This document shows, piece after piece, positions 1 to 7,552 of a DNA stretch of 37,289 nt. This DNA comes from CAZYMI01 sp964648505. Its GTDB lineage: Bacteria; Pseudomonadota; Alphaproteobacteria; Micavibrionales; Micavibrionaceae. The notes below the pieces were generated by a model, which searched no databases, had not been told where the DNA came from, and saw only the letters and a list, made by a program, of their open reading frames with translations. Positions within the stretch are counted from its first letter, which is position 1, and each line of letters opens with the position of its first letter. Location of the stretch: positions 1 to 37,289 of the forward strand of contig CAZYMI010000017.1 in assembly GCA_964648505.1 (NCBI GenBank), read 5' to 3'. Position numbers and translations under genes: made by a program.

Positions 1-1112
1 GGTGGTGGCGGCGGTGGAATATAATTCGCGGTGCAGTTTCTGACGGACGCGCCTAATGTACATGACCACCTAAAGAAAGATCCGGAAAGAGTAATAGACG
101 ATGGTGAGCCTGCACTACACAGCCCCCCACCTGGCGGATTCCATGACGGAGCAGATCCAACGACATGTCCACAAGCTCCCTTGGCAGGCGGCGGCGGAGC
201 GGGTGGTGGCGCTGTTGTTGGTAGTGGTGGTAGTGGTGGTGGTGGTGGCGGTGGCGGTGGTGGCGGTAATGGTGGTGGTGGTGTAGGCGGGGTAAAAACC
301 ACCGCGAGCGATGTTTGCCCAACCGGCTCAGCAATAAAAACGGCAAGCGCGCATGATTTATCGCCCAACGTTGTCTGATAAGGAACAGCGCCGCCTTGCG
401 TACAAGCGCCGGGGCCACCGGCACCCATTGCCCGTATTTTACCAGTATTCGGATTACCATCATCAAATTTTGAATCATAATAAGATGCATCTACAGGCCG
501 CATCATTTGGTTATCTGCCGCATCTGCGGTGCCGGTGGCTTTATCCTGCCAGATAACAAAAAGGCCTTTTTCGGTCGGCGTGTTCATAGCCCTGACACGG
601 AAACCGCCGCCGCCTTCTGCTTCAGGCAGGTTTTGGCCAAACCGCACAGGATCAGACGGTAGGCTTGTATCAATATGCGCCGAAAAAAGCCCTGATGCCT
701 GAAGATGATACCAAAATTGTGTTGTTTCACGGTCAAGCGTTGTATCAAGCGCGGCTGTCATGACCACGCCATTGCCAGTTGTACCCATCCGGTCAACTGT
801 ACCGTTGCCATTACCGCCTAAGCATCCTGTACAAGGCGGCAAAATACTGACATCACCCATATCGCCCGGTACAGCATTATAGCGCTTGGTAAAATTCTCG
901 TATGATACGGCAAGGCGTTCAATATCAACAAAACCCGCATTATACTTAGACCGGGTATAAATCTCATACCCTTTAATTAAAGAAGCTGTGACAAGGCCCA
1001 CAATAACAAGGCCGACAGCCATCGTTGCCAAAGATGTACCAGACGAAAATTTGCGACGCAGCTTCGCGATTTTAAGCTGCTCCTCGCTTGTATCGTCCCT
1101 GAAATCCAGCAT
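1..1112 (-). CDS. Prepilin-like protein with polyproline linker and Cys-rich module (3' end beyond window)
   Basis: The minus-strand frame is open from the ATG at 1112 to the left edge (370 codons, no stop), so only the N-terminal part is present. Residues about 20-50 carry a basic stretch, a Gly and a hydrophobic helix (SGTSLATMAVGLVIVGLVTA), the layout of a type IV prepilin/pseudopilin signal. The Glu usually at +5 of the mature protein is Thr. The segment KRYNAVPGDM follows, a motif I associate with alphaproteobacterial pilin-like proteins. Residues about 274-310 are a Pro-rich linker encoded by (GGT)n-like DNA at 183-293. Next is a module with spaced cysteines (GACGHVV, GGLCSAGS, RWSCTLG, RNCTAN), then another Pro run at the edge, so modules may repeat. 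Surface or pilus-tip adhesion is inference. A weak purine-rich SD (aaagggcgag) precedes the start. Confidence 0.8.
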   Translation of the reverse strand, partial: MLDFRDDTSEEQLKIAKLRRKFSSGTSLATMAVGLVIVGLVTASLIKGYEIYTRSKYNAGFVDIERLAVSYENFTKRYNAVPGDMGDVSILPPCTGCLGGNGNGTVDRMGTTGNGVVMTAALDTTLDRETTQFWYHLQASGLFSAHIDTSLPSDPVRFGQNLPEAEGGGGFRVRAMNTPTEKGLFVIWQDKATGTADAADNQMMRPVDASYYDSKFDDGNPNTGKIRAMGAGGPGACTQGGAVPYQTTLGDKSCALAVFIAEPVGQTSLAVVFTPPTPPPPLPPPPPPPPPPPLPPLPTTAPPPAPPPPAKGACGHVVGSAPSWNPPGGGLCSAGSPSSITLSGSFFRWSCTLGASVRNCTANYIPPPPP

Positions 1113-1248
1113 TATGCAGCTCGCCCTTTAAAAACAAAAAGATCCAAGGTACATTGTGCCATAAAACAAGTTAAAATTTTATTGTTTTTTTTTAAATTTT
1201 TTTAATGCTACTGTAGAAACACTGAAAATTAAGTTTAAGGGGTTCACA

Positions 1249-1986
1249 GTGCATTTTGAAGGGTCAAGTCTTCTCAATAACTTCCCAGCACAACAAACAA
1301 ACTTAAACATCACTGGGCGGGATCGTTGCCGCGACGGCATCCTTCAAAAAAGCCCACAAACCATTCAAATAACACCTGAGATGATCCCAGGCCTTGATTT
1401 TATTATGATCGAGGATTTTCTAAATAAGGCAGAGACAGACACGCTGTTATCCGCCTTTGAAGGCTTAAAGTCCAAAATTAACGAAAAAAATTTGAATAAT
1501 GCTTATTGGCAAGGTCGGCTTTTATTTGCACATGAAGTGAACACACACAGCCCACAAGCTGGCCAAATTATGGCCCGTTTCCAAAAGGAAGCAACAAAAA
1601 AACTCGAAATATTTTATAAACTGACGCAGCCAATTTATGCCGATACCGTGCAGCTTGTATACTGGAGGGAAGGTATGCATATGCCCGCACATGCCGATAA
1701 CGCAAACCCGGATGGTACACCCCACGGTATGCCTTGGCGCAATTTCTCCAGCATTGTTTATTTAAATGATGAGTATGAGGGTGGTGAACTTTATTTTACG
1801 GCTTTGGATAAATATATAAAGCCAAAATCTGGAACTCTTGTCGCCTTTACAGGCGGCTTTCACCATGAACATGCTGTTTTAAAAGTTTTAAAAGGCGAGC
1901 GTTTTACAATGCCTGCTTTTTATACATTCGATGCCCAAAAAGCTGACCACTTTATATATCCAGAACTTTTTCGCCCTAAAACATGA
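1249..1986 (+). CDS. 2OG-Fe(II) oxygenase (prolyl 4-hydroxylase-like)
   Basis: This 245-aa protein has the double-stranded beta-helix signature of Fe(II)/2-oxoglutarate dioxygenases. The iron ligands are H148 and D150 (MPAHAD) plus H208, and R218 is the 2OG-binding Arg. The spacing in EHAVLKVLKGER matches the P4Hc pattern HxV..V..GxR. Such enzymes hydroxylate a substrate, often a peptidyl residue, with decarboxylation of 2-oxoglutarate; the substrate here is unknown. The start is GTG with taagggg about 7 nt upstream. The stop overlaps the start of the next gene (ATGA), so the DUF6065 protein is probably translationally coupled and works with it. The divergent upstream neighbour is the prepilin gene, with an AT-rich gap of about 136 bp between them. 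Confidence 0.87.
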   Translation: MHFEGSSLLNNFPAQQTNLNITGRDRCRDGILQKSPQTIQITPEMIPGLDFIMIEDFLNKAETDTLLSAFEGLKSKINEKNLNNAYWQGRLLFAHEVNTHSPQAGQIMARFQKEATKKLEIFYKLTQPIYADTVQLVYWREGMHMPAHADNANPDGTPHGMPWRNFSSIVYLNDEYEGGELYFTALDKYIKPKSGTLVAFTGGFHHEHAVLKVLKGERFTMPAFYTFDAQKADHFIYPELFRPKT

Positions 1987-2768
1987 CAGAGACTGAAAAC
2001 AAACTTGATATCGTTTTTTACCATCTGGGCCATCTGCCCATGAAGGTTGTGCCCGCATCGCCATTCCGGAAATGGATGGATGATTTTCCTGACCGCCATG
2101 CCTATCGTTGTTTGCCTTTGAGCATAGCAAACGCCCATAGCTGGGATATATTATGCCCCTTCTCCGTCAAAATAAATTGGAATGGTGGCCCTGCTGTTGA
2201 GGATATAACACTTGAAGCCTTGGAAGATATTCATCCTTACACCGTTAAACATTTTGCCATGTCAAATTTTTCACATGGCATTGTGACCTTTCATACAGAT
2301 CACATATTTTCGACAAGCAAAGGGTGGAGCCTTATGGCTTCAGGACCCTTTAACCAGTTCAAAGATAACGCCCATCCTTTAACAGGGATTATCGAGACAG
2401 ACTGGCTACCCTACCCCTTTACAATGAACTGGCAGATGATGCGGCCCGGTAGCATTGTTTTTGAAAAAGACGAACCTTTTTGTACCGTTATGCCTATACC
2501 AAAGGACTATCTGCAAAACGTAACGCCCACCTTAATGAGCATTAAAGATAACCCAGAGCTTCAAGAACAGCATGTGATGTTTCGTGATAACCGCGAAGAA
2601 TTCATGAAACGATTGCGTGCTAAAGAAGCAGAGGCAGTAAAACAGGCTTGGCAGAGACATTATTTTGTCGGTCGATTGCCTGATGGCACAAAAGCTGATC
2701 AGCACACAAACAAGGTTCGCCTTCAAGACGCCGTTGCTGTTGGATCAATCATTGAACAAAATAAGTAA
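1983..2768 (+). CDS. DUF6065-family protein
   Basis: This 261-aa soluble protein has no signal peptide. Its N-terminal half contains YRCLPLSIANAHSWDI and a following FSVKINWNGG segment, which I recognise as the pattern of DUF6065, a family of unknown function. The C-terminal third (residues about 190-235) is charged and helical. It overlaps the preceding 2OG oxygenase by 4 nt (ATGA), which implies coupled expression. A role in the same modification reaction, for example as partner or substrate-handling protein, is inference from context only. It is convergent with the 207-aa gene, with only 4 nt between the two stop codons and no evident terminator. Confidence 0.8.
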   Translation: MTETENKLDIVFYHLGHLPMKVVPASPFRKWMDDFPDRHAYRCLPLSIANAHSWDILCPFSVKINWNGGPAVEDITLEALEDIHPYTVKHFAMSNFSHGIVTFHTDHIFSTSKGWSLMASGPFNQFKDNAHPLTGIIETDWLPYPFTMNWQMMRPGSIVFEKDEPFCTVMPIPKDYLQNVTPTLMSIKDNPELQEQHVMFRDNREEFMKRLRAKEAEAVKQAWQRHYFVGRLPDGTKADQHTNKVRLQDAVAVGSIIEQNK

Positions 2769-2772
2769 AAGC

Positions 2773-3396
2773 TTAAGTTGAAATCGGGCTGTCAACCATA
2801 ACAGTCAGGTCACCTGCAACAGGATCATCATTAAGCATTTCAATCATGCCTGTCGGTTGCACAGCAAAATTGGCAATGAACAGGGCGTTGGAATAGAAAA
2901 CAACGGCATCACACATCCAAAATCCCTGTTCGTTACGGCCTTCATACGTGGCCGGACGAAGCGTACCTTCAATCACAGCCCTGGTTTTTGCATCAAGGTC
3001 TGTTGGCATATGGGGGCCATCAATTTCTTCTGCAATCAAAAAAGGGCCTTCTTCGCCGCGTACAAAATAACAAAAGAATTTCAGATATTCGATCACGTTT
3101 TCATCCGTAATCTTAACAGGCGCTTTCGCATTCACTTCATGAATGGGCGGTGATGTACCATTTAAGCGAAACAAGTTTCCTTTGTCTGTCAGATAATAGA
3201 CCACAAGCTTTTTAGGGGTCCAAGACGTGTCTTTAACCCTGATCAAGGCCACTGTGTCATAAAAAGGTAATGGTCTCCAGGAAACCTCTGTTGTCGCTTC
3301 ATCTGTTTTATGACGGCCATCAATGGGGTTAATTTGACTTAAAAAGCCTGCTTTTTCGGCCCCTGTTACCTGATTCCAGTTATCATCGAGATACAT
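2773..3396 (-). CDS. Conserved-looking protein of unknown function (207 aa)
   Basis: I do not recognise the family. The protein is soluble, rich in aromatic residues and acidic, with no signal peptide or membrane segment. Striking stretches are WRPLPFYDTVALIRVKD (residues about 41-57), RLNGTSPPIHEVNAKAP and FCYFVRGEEGPFLIAEE, which look like conserved blocks of a compact beta-rich domain. The start is ATG at 3396 with AAGGA about 8 nt upstream. That SD lies inside a 13-nt palindrome (AAGGAAATTCCTT on the plus strand, 3400-3412). The gene is convergent with the oxygenase/DUF6065 pair. Codon use and length make it a credible gene. Function unknown. Confidence 0.75.
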   Translation of the reverse strand: MYLDDNWNQVTGAEKAGFLSQINPIDGRHKTDEATTEVSWRPLPFYDTVALIRVKDTSWTPKKLVVYYLTDKGNLFRLNGTSPPIHEVNAKAPVKITDENVIEYLKFFCYFVRGEEGPFLIAEEIDGPHMPTDLDAKTRAVIEGTLRPATYEGRNEQGFWMCDAVVFYSNALFIANFAVQPTGMIEMLNDDPVAGDLTVMVDSPIST

Positions 3397-3498
3397 TTTA
3401 AGGAAATTCCTTGGAAAGTTGAGGATATTAAATAATGCCCAAAGCTAACATGAGAATAGTTAAAAATCCACTGAGCCTAAAAACAAAGCCTGAAAAGA

Positions 3499-3527
3499 TT
3501 GACACAAGGTCAAAAACACCGTAAAAG
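3499..3527 (+). promoter_or_regulatory. Putative sigma70-type promoter of the rpmH operon
   Basis: TTGACA (3499-3504), a 17-nt spacer and TAAAAG (3522-3527) lie about 37 nt upstream of the rpmH ATG. The -35 box is consensus and the -10 box is weak. No other comparable promoter is seen between 3397 and 3563. Confidence 0.5.
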
Positions 3528-3563
3528 CGCAGCCTTGGATAAAGATTTATAAGGAATTGCGCC

Positions 3564-3698
3564 ATGAAACGCACCTATCAGCCGTCTCGTAAAATTCGTA
3601 AAAGCCGTCATGGCTTTCGCACTCGCATGGGTACTAAAAACGGCCAAAGACTGGTTGCCCGCCGCCGTGCTAAAGGCCGTAAACGTCTGTCTGCGTAA
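3564..3698 (+). CDS. rpmH: 50S ribosomal protein L34
   Basis: This 44-aa, highly basic protein starts MKRTYQPSRKIRKSRHGF and ends GRKRLSA, the near-invariant L34 sequence, at full length. An AAGGA SD lies 8 nt before the ATG. L34 is a component of the large ribosomal subunit. It is the first gene of the conserved rpmH-rnpA-yidD-yidC-engB run, and rnpA starts 9 nt downstream of the stop. Confidence 0.98.
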   Translation: MKRTYQPSRKIRKSRHGFRTRMGTKNGQRLVARRRAKGRKRLSA

Positions 3699-3707
3699 GG
3701 GTTGGGC

Positions 3708-4079
3708 GTGTCTGCCCAAACAAAACCATCATTATCACCCTTGAGCCGCCTGAAAAGGCGGTCTGATTTTTTGGCTGTATCTTCAAAAGGCCAGAAATGG
3801 GTCTCTAAAACCCTAATCCTCCAGGCATTGCCAATTGGCGGCCAAACAAGCCGGTTTGGTCTGACAGTTACAAAAAAAGTATCCCCCAAAGCTGTTGACC
3901 GAAACCGCATCAGGCGCAGGCTTAGGGCCATTGCTCTTGAAATTTTGGGAAGTAGTGCAAAATCAGGTATTGATTATGTCCTCATTGGGCGCATAGAAGC
4001 TTTGGCTGCAGAGACACCAGATCTAAAAAAAGATCTGACATGGTGCCTTAAGCGTTTGAATATGCTGGAAACCCCTTGA
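3708..4079 (+). CDS. rnpA: Ribonuclease P protein component
   Basis: This 123-aa basic protein is the protein subunit of RNase P, which helps the catalytic RNA remove 5' leaders from pre-tRNAs. It has LSRLKRRSDFLAVSSKGQ near the N-terminus and the RNR signature in KAVDRNRIRRRLRA (residues about 62-75). I chose the GTG at 3708 because AAGGG lies about 6 nt upstream; an in-frame TTG at 3702 would add two residues. It is immediately downstream of rpmH and overlaps the start of yidD by 4 nt. Confidence 0.95.
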   Translation: MSAQTKPSLSPLSRLKRRSDFLAVSSKGQKWVSKTLILQALPIGGQTSRFGLTVTKKVSPKAVDRNRIRRRLRAIALEILGSSAKSGIDYVLIGRIEALAAETPDLKKDLTWCLKRLNMLETP

Positions 4080-4351
4080 AAAAGATTATTTTAGCCATCA
4101 TACAGCTCTATAAATTTGTGCTATCCCCATGGATCGGACAAAATTGTCGTTACTTCCCAACATGCTCTGATTATGCAAAAGAATCGATACAAAAATTTGG
4201 TACCTTTAAAGGATGCCTGATCGCTGGAAAAAGAATCTGTTCTTGCCACCCCTACAGCCACAGACCCGCTTTTGACCCCGTTCCAGAGAGGTTTGATCTC
4301 GGCGAGTTCATCGGCTATACCGTGCGCTCCACAACAGAGAAGAAAAAATGA
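4076..4351 (+). CDS. yidD: Membrane protein insertion efficiency factor YidD
   Basis: This 91-aa protein has the YidD core RYFPTCSDYAKESIQKFG and a Cys-His-Pro motif (CSCHPYSHRP). The N-terminal amphipathic/hydrophobic segment (KKIILAIIQLYKFVLSPWIG) is typical for the family, which associates with the inner membrane and assists YidC-dependent insertion. The start is TTG at 4076, overlapping the rnpA stop, and its stop overlaps the yidC ATG (ATGA). Both junctions suggest translational coupling. The basic C-terminal tail (STTEKKK) is slightly longer than usual. Confidence 0.93.
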   Translation: MKKIILAIIQLYKFVLSPWIGQNCRYFPTCSDYAKESIQKFGTFKGCLIAGKRICSCHPYSHRPAFDPVPERFDLGEFIGYTVRSTTEKKK

Positions 4352-6207
4352 ACCAATTTACTCCCCCCGGCCAGCAACGCCCTGAAGATATCCGCAACAT
4401 GGTAACCTTTGTTGTGCTCGCTATTTGTATGTGGCTGGCGTTTGATCATTTTATTATGAAGCCGCAACTTGAAACCTTGCGCACTCAGCAAATTCAAAAA
4501 CAACAAGCGGCTAAAATAGATCCGCAGGCAACTAACACACCACGGGTCATTCGTACCGTTGAAGAAGCTTTAAAAGATTCAGCGCGTATAACACTTGATA
4601 ATGGCGAGATATCGGGATCTATACCGCTTCAAGGGGTGCGGCTTGACGATGTAAAACTCATCCAGCACGGTCGATCAAAAGAAGACGAAACACCCGTTAC
4701 CCTTTTTTCCCCAGAAAGCACAACAGAGCCTTACTTTGCTGAAATAAGCTGGATTTCAGATGATAAATCAATTGCGGTTCCTGATAAAAAAACAAACTGG
4801 ACTACACAAGCGGCTGAGCTTTCAAAAAATGGAACAGTAACTTTAACATGGTCAAATGGGCAGGGCCTGACATTTGAACGCGTTATCACACTTGATGACC
4901 ACGCTATGTTCTCAATTACAGATACCATCAAAAATACAAGTGATAAAAATATAACGCTTTACCCTTATGCTCTTTTAACCCGTCAAGGAATTCCAGCTGA
5001 CTTTAAGCCAGGTATCGTGCGCGAAGGGGTTATGGGTTATATCAATAATGAACTGACAGATGTGGCGTATAATGCTGTAGCTAAAAAACTACCAGAAAAA
5101 TCTGTCGCCGCCAAACAAGGCTGGATAGGCATATCTGACAAATACTGGCTTGGCGCACTCGTACCCGATCAAACAACAGACAAAACATTCCGTTTTCTTC
5201 ATACCCCTGCCAAAAATGCGAATGATAAAGAATTATTTCAAGTTGATATTGTGGGTGCAGCAAAAACGCTCAATGCAGGTGGCAGCATCGCATCAACGAT
5301 GCATATCCATTCTGGTGCAAAAAACATGCGTAGACTTGATGCCTATGAAAAGGAACTTAATCTCGTGCATTTTGATCTTGCGATTGATTATGGCTGGTTT
5401 TGGTTTCTCACCAAACCTTTTTACTGGCTTTTGACCTGGCTTGGCAGTGCCATTGGCAATATGGGCCTTGCGATTATTGCTGTGACGATCATTATTCGTG
5501 GCGCCGTTTTTCCGCTTGCTAATACGTCCTATAGGTCCTTTGCGAAACTAAAATATGTTCAGCCGCAAATGATGGAAATTAAAGAAAAACACGGGAGTGA
5601 CCGTGCACGCATGCAAGAAGAGCTGATGAAGCTTTACCAGAAAGAAAAGGTAAATCCTATGGCTGGCTGCCTGCCCATTATTGCACAGATACCAATTTTC
5701 TTTGCTTTATATAAGGTAATATCACTGGCTGTTGAAATGCGCCACGCGCCTTTCTTTGGCTGGATTCAAGATTTATCTGCGCCTGACCCTACATCTATTT
5801 TCAATCTGTTTGGCCTTCTGCCTTTTGGTGTTCCCAGCGCTTTGCATATCGGAGTTTGGCCTATTTTAATGCTTTTAACCATGCTTATTCAAAAGCAGCT
5901 TAACCCACCGCCGACGGATGCCTCTCAAAGGATTATGATGAATATCTTTCCATTTTTCATCACCTATATTCTTGCCTCTTTTGCTTCTGGTCTTGTTGTG
6001 TACTGGACCTTTTCTGCATTTCTTTCCATCATCCAGCAGATGGTCATCATGAAATCGATGAATGTCCCTATTCATATTTTTGAAGTTGTAAAAAGCAAAC
6101 GTGGGAATACTTCTGATGACAACGAAGTCATTGACGTGGCCGCTATAGATGATGCGCCCAAATCAAAGCCTGAATTGCGCGCACCAAAACACAAAAAGAA
6201 AAAATGA
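4348..6207 (+). CDS. yidC: Membrane protein insertase YidC
   Basis: This 619-aa protein is the Sec-associated or independent insertase/foldase for inner-membrane proteins. A first TM helix lies at residues about 18-36 (MVTFVVLAICMWLAF). A large periplasmic beta domain follows to about residue 345. The conserved 60KD_IMP region then begins near GWFWFLTKPFYWLLTWLG and includes IRGAVFPLANTSYRSFAKLK, where the Arg is the hydrophilic-groove residue, and MAGCLPIIAQIPIFFALYKV. The C-terminus is basic (KHKKKK), as in ribosome-contacting YidC proteins. It is in the rpmH operon, overlaps yidD by 4 nt, and is followed at once by engB. Confidence 0.98.
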   Translation: MNQFTPPGQQRPEDIRNMVTFVVLAICMWLAFDHFIMKPQLETLRTQQIQKQQAAKIDPQATNTPRVIRTVEEALKDSARITLDNGEISGSIPLQGVRLDDVKLIQHGRSKEDETPVTLFSPESTTEPYFAEISWISDDKSIAVPDKKTNWTTQAAELSKNGTVTLTWSNGQGLTFERVITLDDHAMFSITDTIKNTSDKNITLYPYALLTRQGIPADFKPGIVREGVMGYINNELTDVAYNAVAKKLPEKSVAAKQGWIGISDKYWLGALVPDQTTDKTFRFLHTPAKNANDKELFQVDIVGAAKTLNAGGSIASTMHIHSGAKNMRRLDAYEKELNLVHFDLAIDYGWFWFLTKPFYWLLTWLGSAIGNMGLAIIAVTIIIRGAVFPLANTSYRSFAKLKYVQPQMMEIKEKHGSDRARMQEELMKLYQKEKVNPMAGCLPIIAQIPIFFALYKVISLAVEMRHAPFFGWIQDLSAPDPTSIFNLFGLLPFGVPSALHIGVWPILMLLTMLIQKQLNPPPTDASQRIMMNIFPFFITYILASFASGLVVYWTFSAFLSIIQQMVIMKSMNVPIHIFEVVKSKRGNTSDDNEVIDVAAIDDAPKSKPELRAPKHKKKK

Positions 6208-6208
6208 T

Positions 6209-6838
6209 ATGACCGCCTTCGATGCTGATACAATCGAACAGGCACGTAAAATTTTTGCGGGTGCTTGCGATTTTGTGGCCGGCACCGAAACACTTGACCG
6301 GCTACCCCCTATAAGTTTACCCGAAATTTCTTTTGTCGGGCGTTCTAATGTTGGGAAATCATCGCTTATTAATGCCTTAACAGGGCGAAAAACGCTGGCC
6401 CGTGTTTCGCACACACCAGGCCGAACACAGCAGTTAAATTTTTTTAATCTGGCTCAACATTTACTGCTGGTAGATATGCCAGGATACGGATACGCAAAGG
6501 TATCAAAAACCCAATCAGCAGCTTGGAACAACCTGATCCGTGCTTACCTGCGTGGCCGATCAAGCCTGCGCTGCGTTTTTGTGCTGATCGATAGCCGCCA
6601 TGGCCTTAAAGAAGGCGATGATGATGTGATGAATCTGCTTGATGAAGCTGGTGTTTCTTACAGAATTCTTCTCACCAAATGTGATGAACTTAAAAAGCCT
6701 GATTTGGCAAACGTGACGACGGAAACTGAAGCGGCGCTTACAAAACACCCCGCAGCTTTTCCAAATGTTATCTGCACAAGCGCACGCGAAACGCTCAATA
6801 TTCCTGAATTACGTGCGACTATTTTATCCTTAGTTTAG
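6209..6838 (+). CDS. engB: Ribosome biogenesis GTPase YihA/YsxC (EngB)
   Basis: This 209-aa TRAFAC-class GTPase is required for 50S subunit assembly. It has the G1 P-loop GRSNVGKS (residues 44-51), the TPGRTQQ switch region, G3 DMPGYG (89-94) and G4 TKCD. I chose the ATG at 6209, one base after the yidC stop, because the resulting N-terminus has normal family length; an upstream in-frame ATG at 6149 lies inside yidC. It is the last gene of the rpmH-yidC run. Its 3' end overlaps the convergent pilin-like gene by 4 nt. Confidence 0.96.
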   Translation: MTAFDADTIEQARKIFAGACDFVAGTETLDRLPPISLPEISFVGRSNVGKSSLINALTGRKTLARVSHTPGRTQQLNFFNLAQHLLLVDMPGYGYAKVSKTQSAAWNNLIRAYLRGRSSLRCVFVLIDSRHGLKEGDDDVMNLLDEAGVSYRILLTKCDELKKPDLANVTTETEAALTKHPAAFPNVICTSARETLNIPELRATILSLV

Positions 6839-7500
6839 CGCGATTTAATTAAATTATAAAAAACGTATTTAAAACCGCTCCCTAAATTAGCTGAAATACA
6901 AAGGGATGGATATTTTTCACAGGCTGCGCAACCTGCTATTGTAAAATCAGACGTACCTGCAGCAAAAACCTGATTTATATCAAAAGTAGATGCCGGAATT
7001 GTTTCAGATCCTGTCAATTTCCTGTTGATTGCTTTACAAAAATCTTGCTTCACGCATACAAGATTTACAAAAAAGTCTTTTGACGCACTTGTTGACCAGC
7101 CCCAGTTTACATTTTTTGTAACGTTCCAGCCTCTGTTTACAAAAACCAAATTACAACTTGTGTCAACATAACTTGCATTAACATCATCTCTATACCCAAG
7201 CCCCCCGCCATCGGGGTGAAAAAGTTTGTGATTATTTGGGGCGGTATTAAATGCGCCAGCAGACGGCAAAGTTAAATCAAGCTCATCTAAATCCGTGCCT
7301 GTTTGCTCCATTTGCGTGTACACGCTTGAAACGGTGCTAGCATAGCCTAAAATCTGGGCTGTTGTTGCTTCTATAATCCCTTCATCCCGATCAGAAACTG
7401 GGGTTTCACTGTCTGATCTTGCGATTACATAGGTTAAAATGCCAAGCAGCACGACTGCGACTAATACATAAATTAGCGCATTTCCATTTGTTTTTGACAT
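6835..7500 (-). CDS. Pilin-like exported protein, GNAL type (221 aa)
   Basis: The N-terminus is a short polar leader ending in Gly followed by NALIYVLVAVVLLGILTYVIA, a single hydrophobic helix at residues 7-27. This resembles a prepilin/pseudopilin signal without a +5 Glu. The rest is an extracytoplasmic domain rich in Asn, Ser and Thr, with cysteines that could pair (C116, C149, C155, C191, C194, C201), a GGG motif at residues 98-100 (FHPDGGGLGY), and FCKAINRKL (154-162). The protein at 24258-24983 shares the same leader, the LCRALNKKL block and a similar aromatic C-terminus, so the two are probably paralogues. It is a single gene on the minus strand between plus-strand housekeeping genes. 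A minor pilin or surface role is inference. Confidence 0.75.
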   Translation of the reverse strand: MSKTNGNALIYVLVAVVLLGILTYVIARSDSETPVSDRDEGIIEATTAQILGYASTVSSVYTQMEQTGTDLDELDLTLPSAGAFNTAPNNHKLFHPDGGGLGYRDDVNASYVDTSCNLVFVNRGWNVTKNVNWGWSTSASKDFFVNLVCVKQDFCKAINRKLTGSETIPASTFDINQVFAAGTSDFTIAGCAACEKYPSLCISANLGSGFKYVFYNLIKSR

Positions 7501-7552
7501 CAGCCCTCCGCACGCTCCATAATCGTCATTATACCCTAAAAAATGAGTTGAT

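Noticed and set aside
183..293. GGT repeat as a CRISPR or other array
   Set aside because: It encodes a proline linker in an open coding frame; no spacer-repeat structure.
53..490. Minus-strand 145-codon frame and plus-strand Gly/Val-rich frames over the repeat
   Set aside because: They are shadows of the prepilin gene and arise from the GGT-type repeat, which is open in all frames.
1150..1210. T-rich tracts before the oxygenase gene as terminator
   Set aside because: No GC stem precedes the T runs; general AT-rich promoter DNA between divergent genes is a simpler reading.
3435..3524. Short plus-strand frame (29 codons) upstream of rpmH
   Set aside because: It has a loose SD, but overlaps the likely rpmH promoter and has no recognisable protein features.
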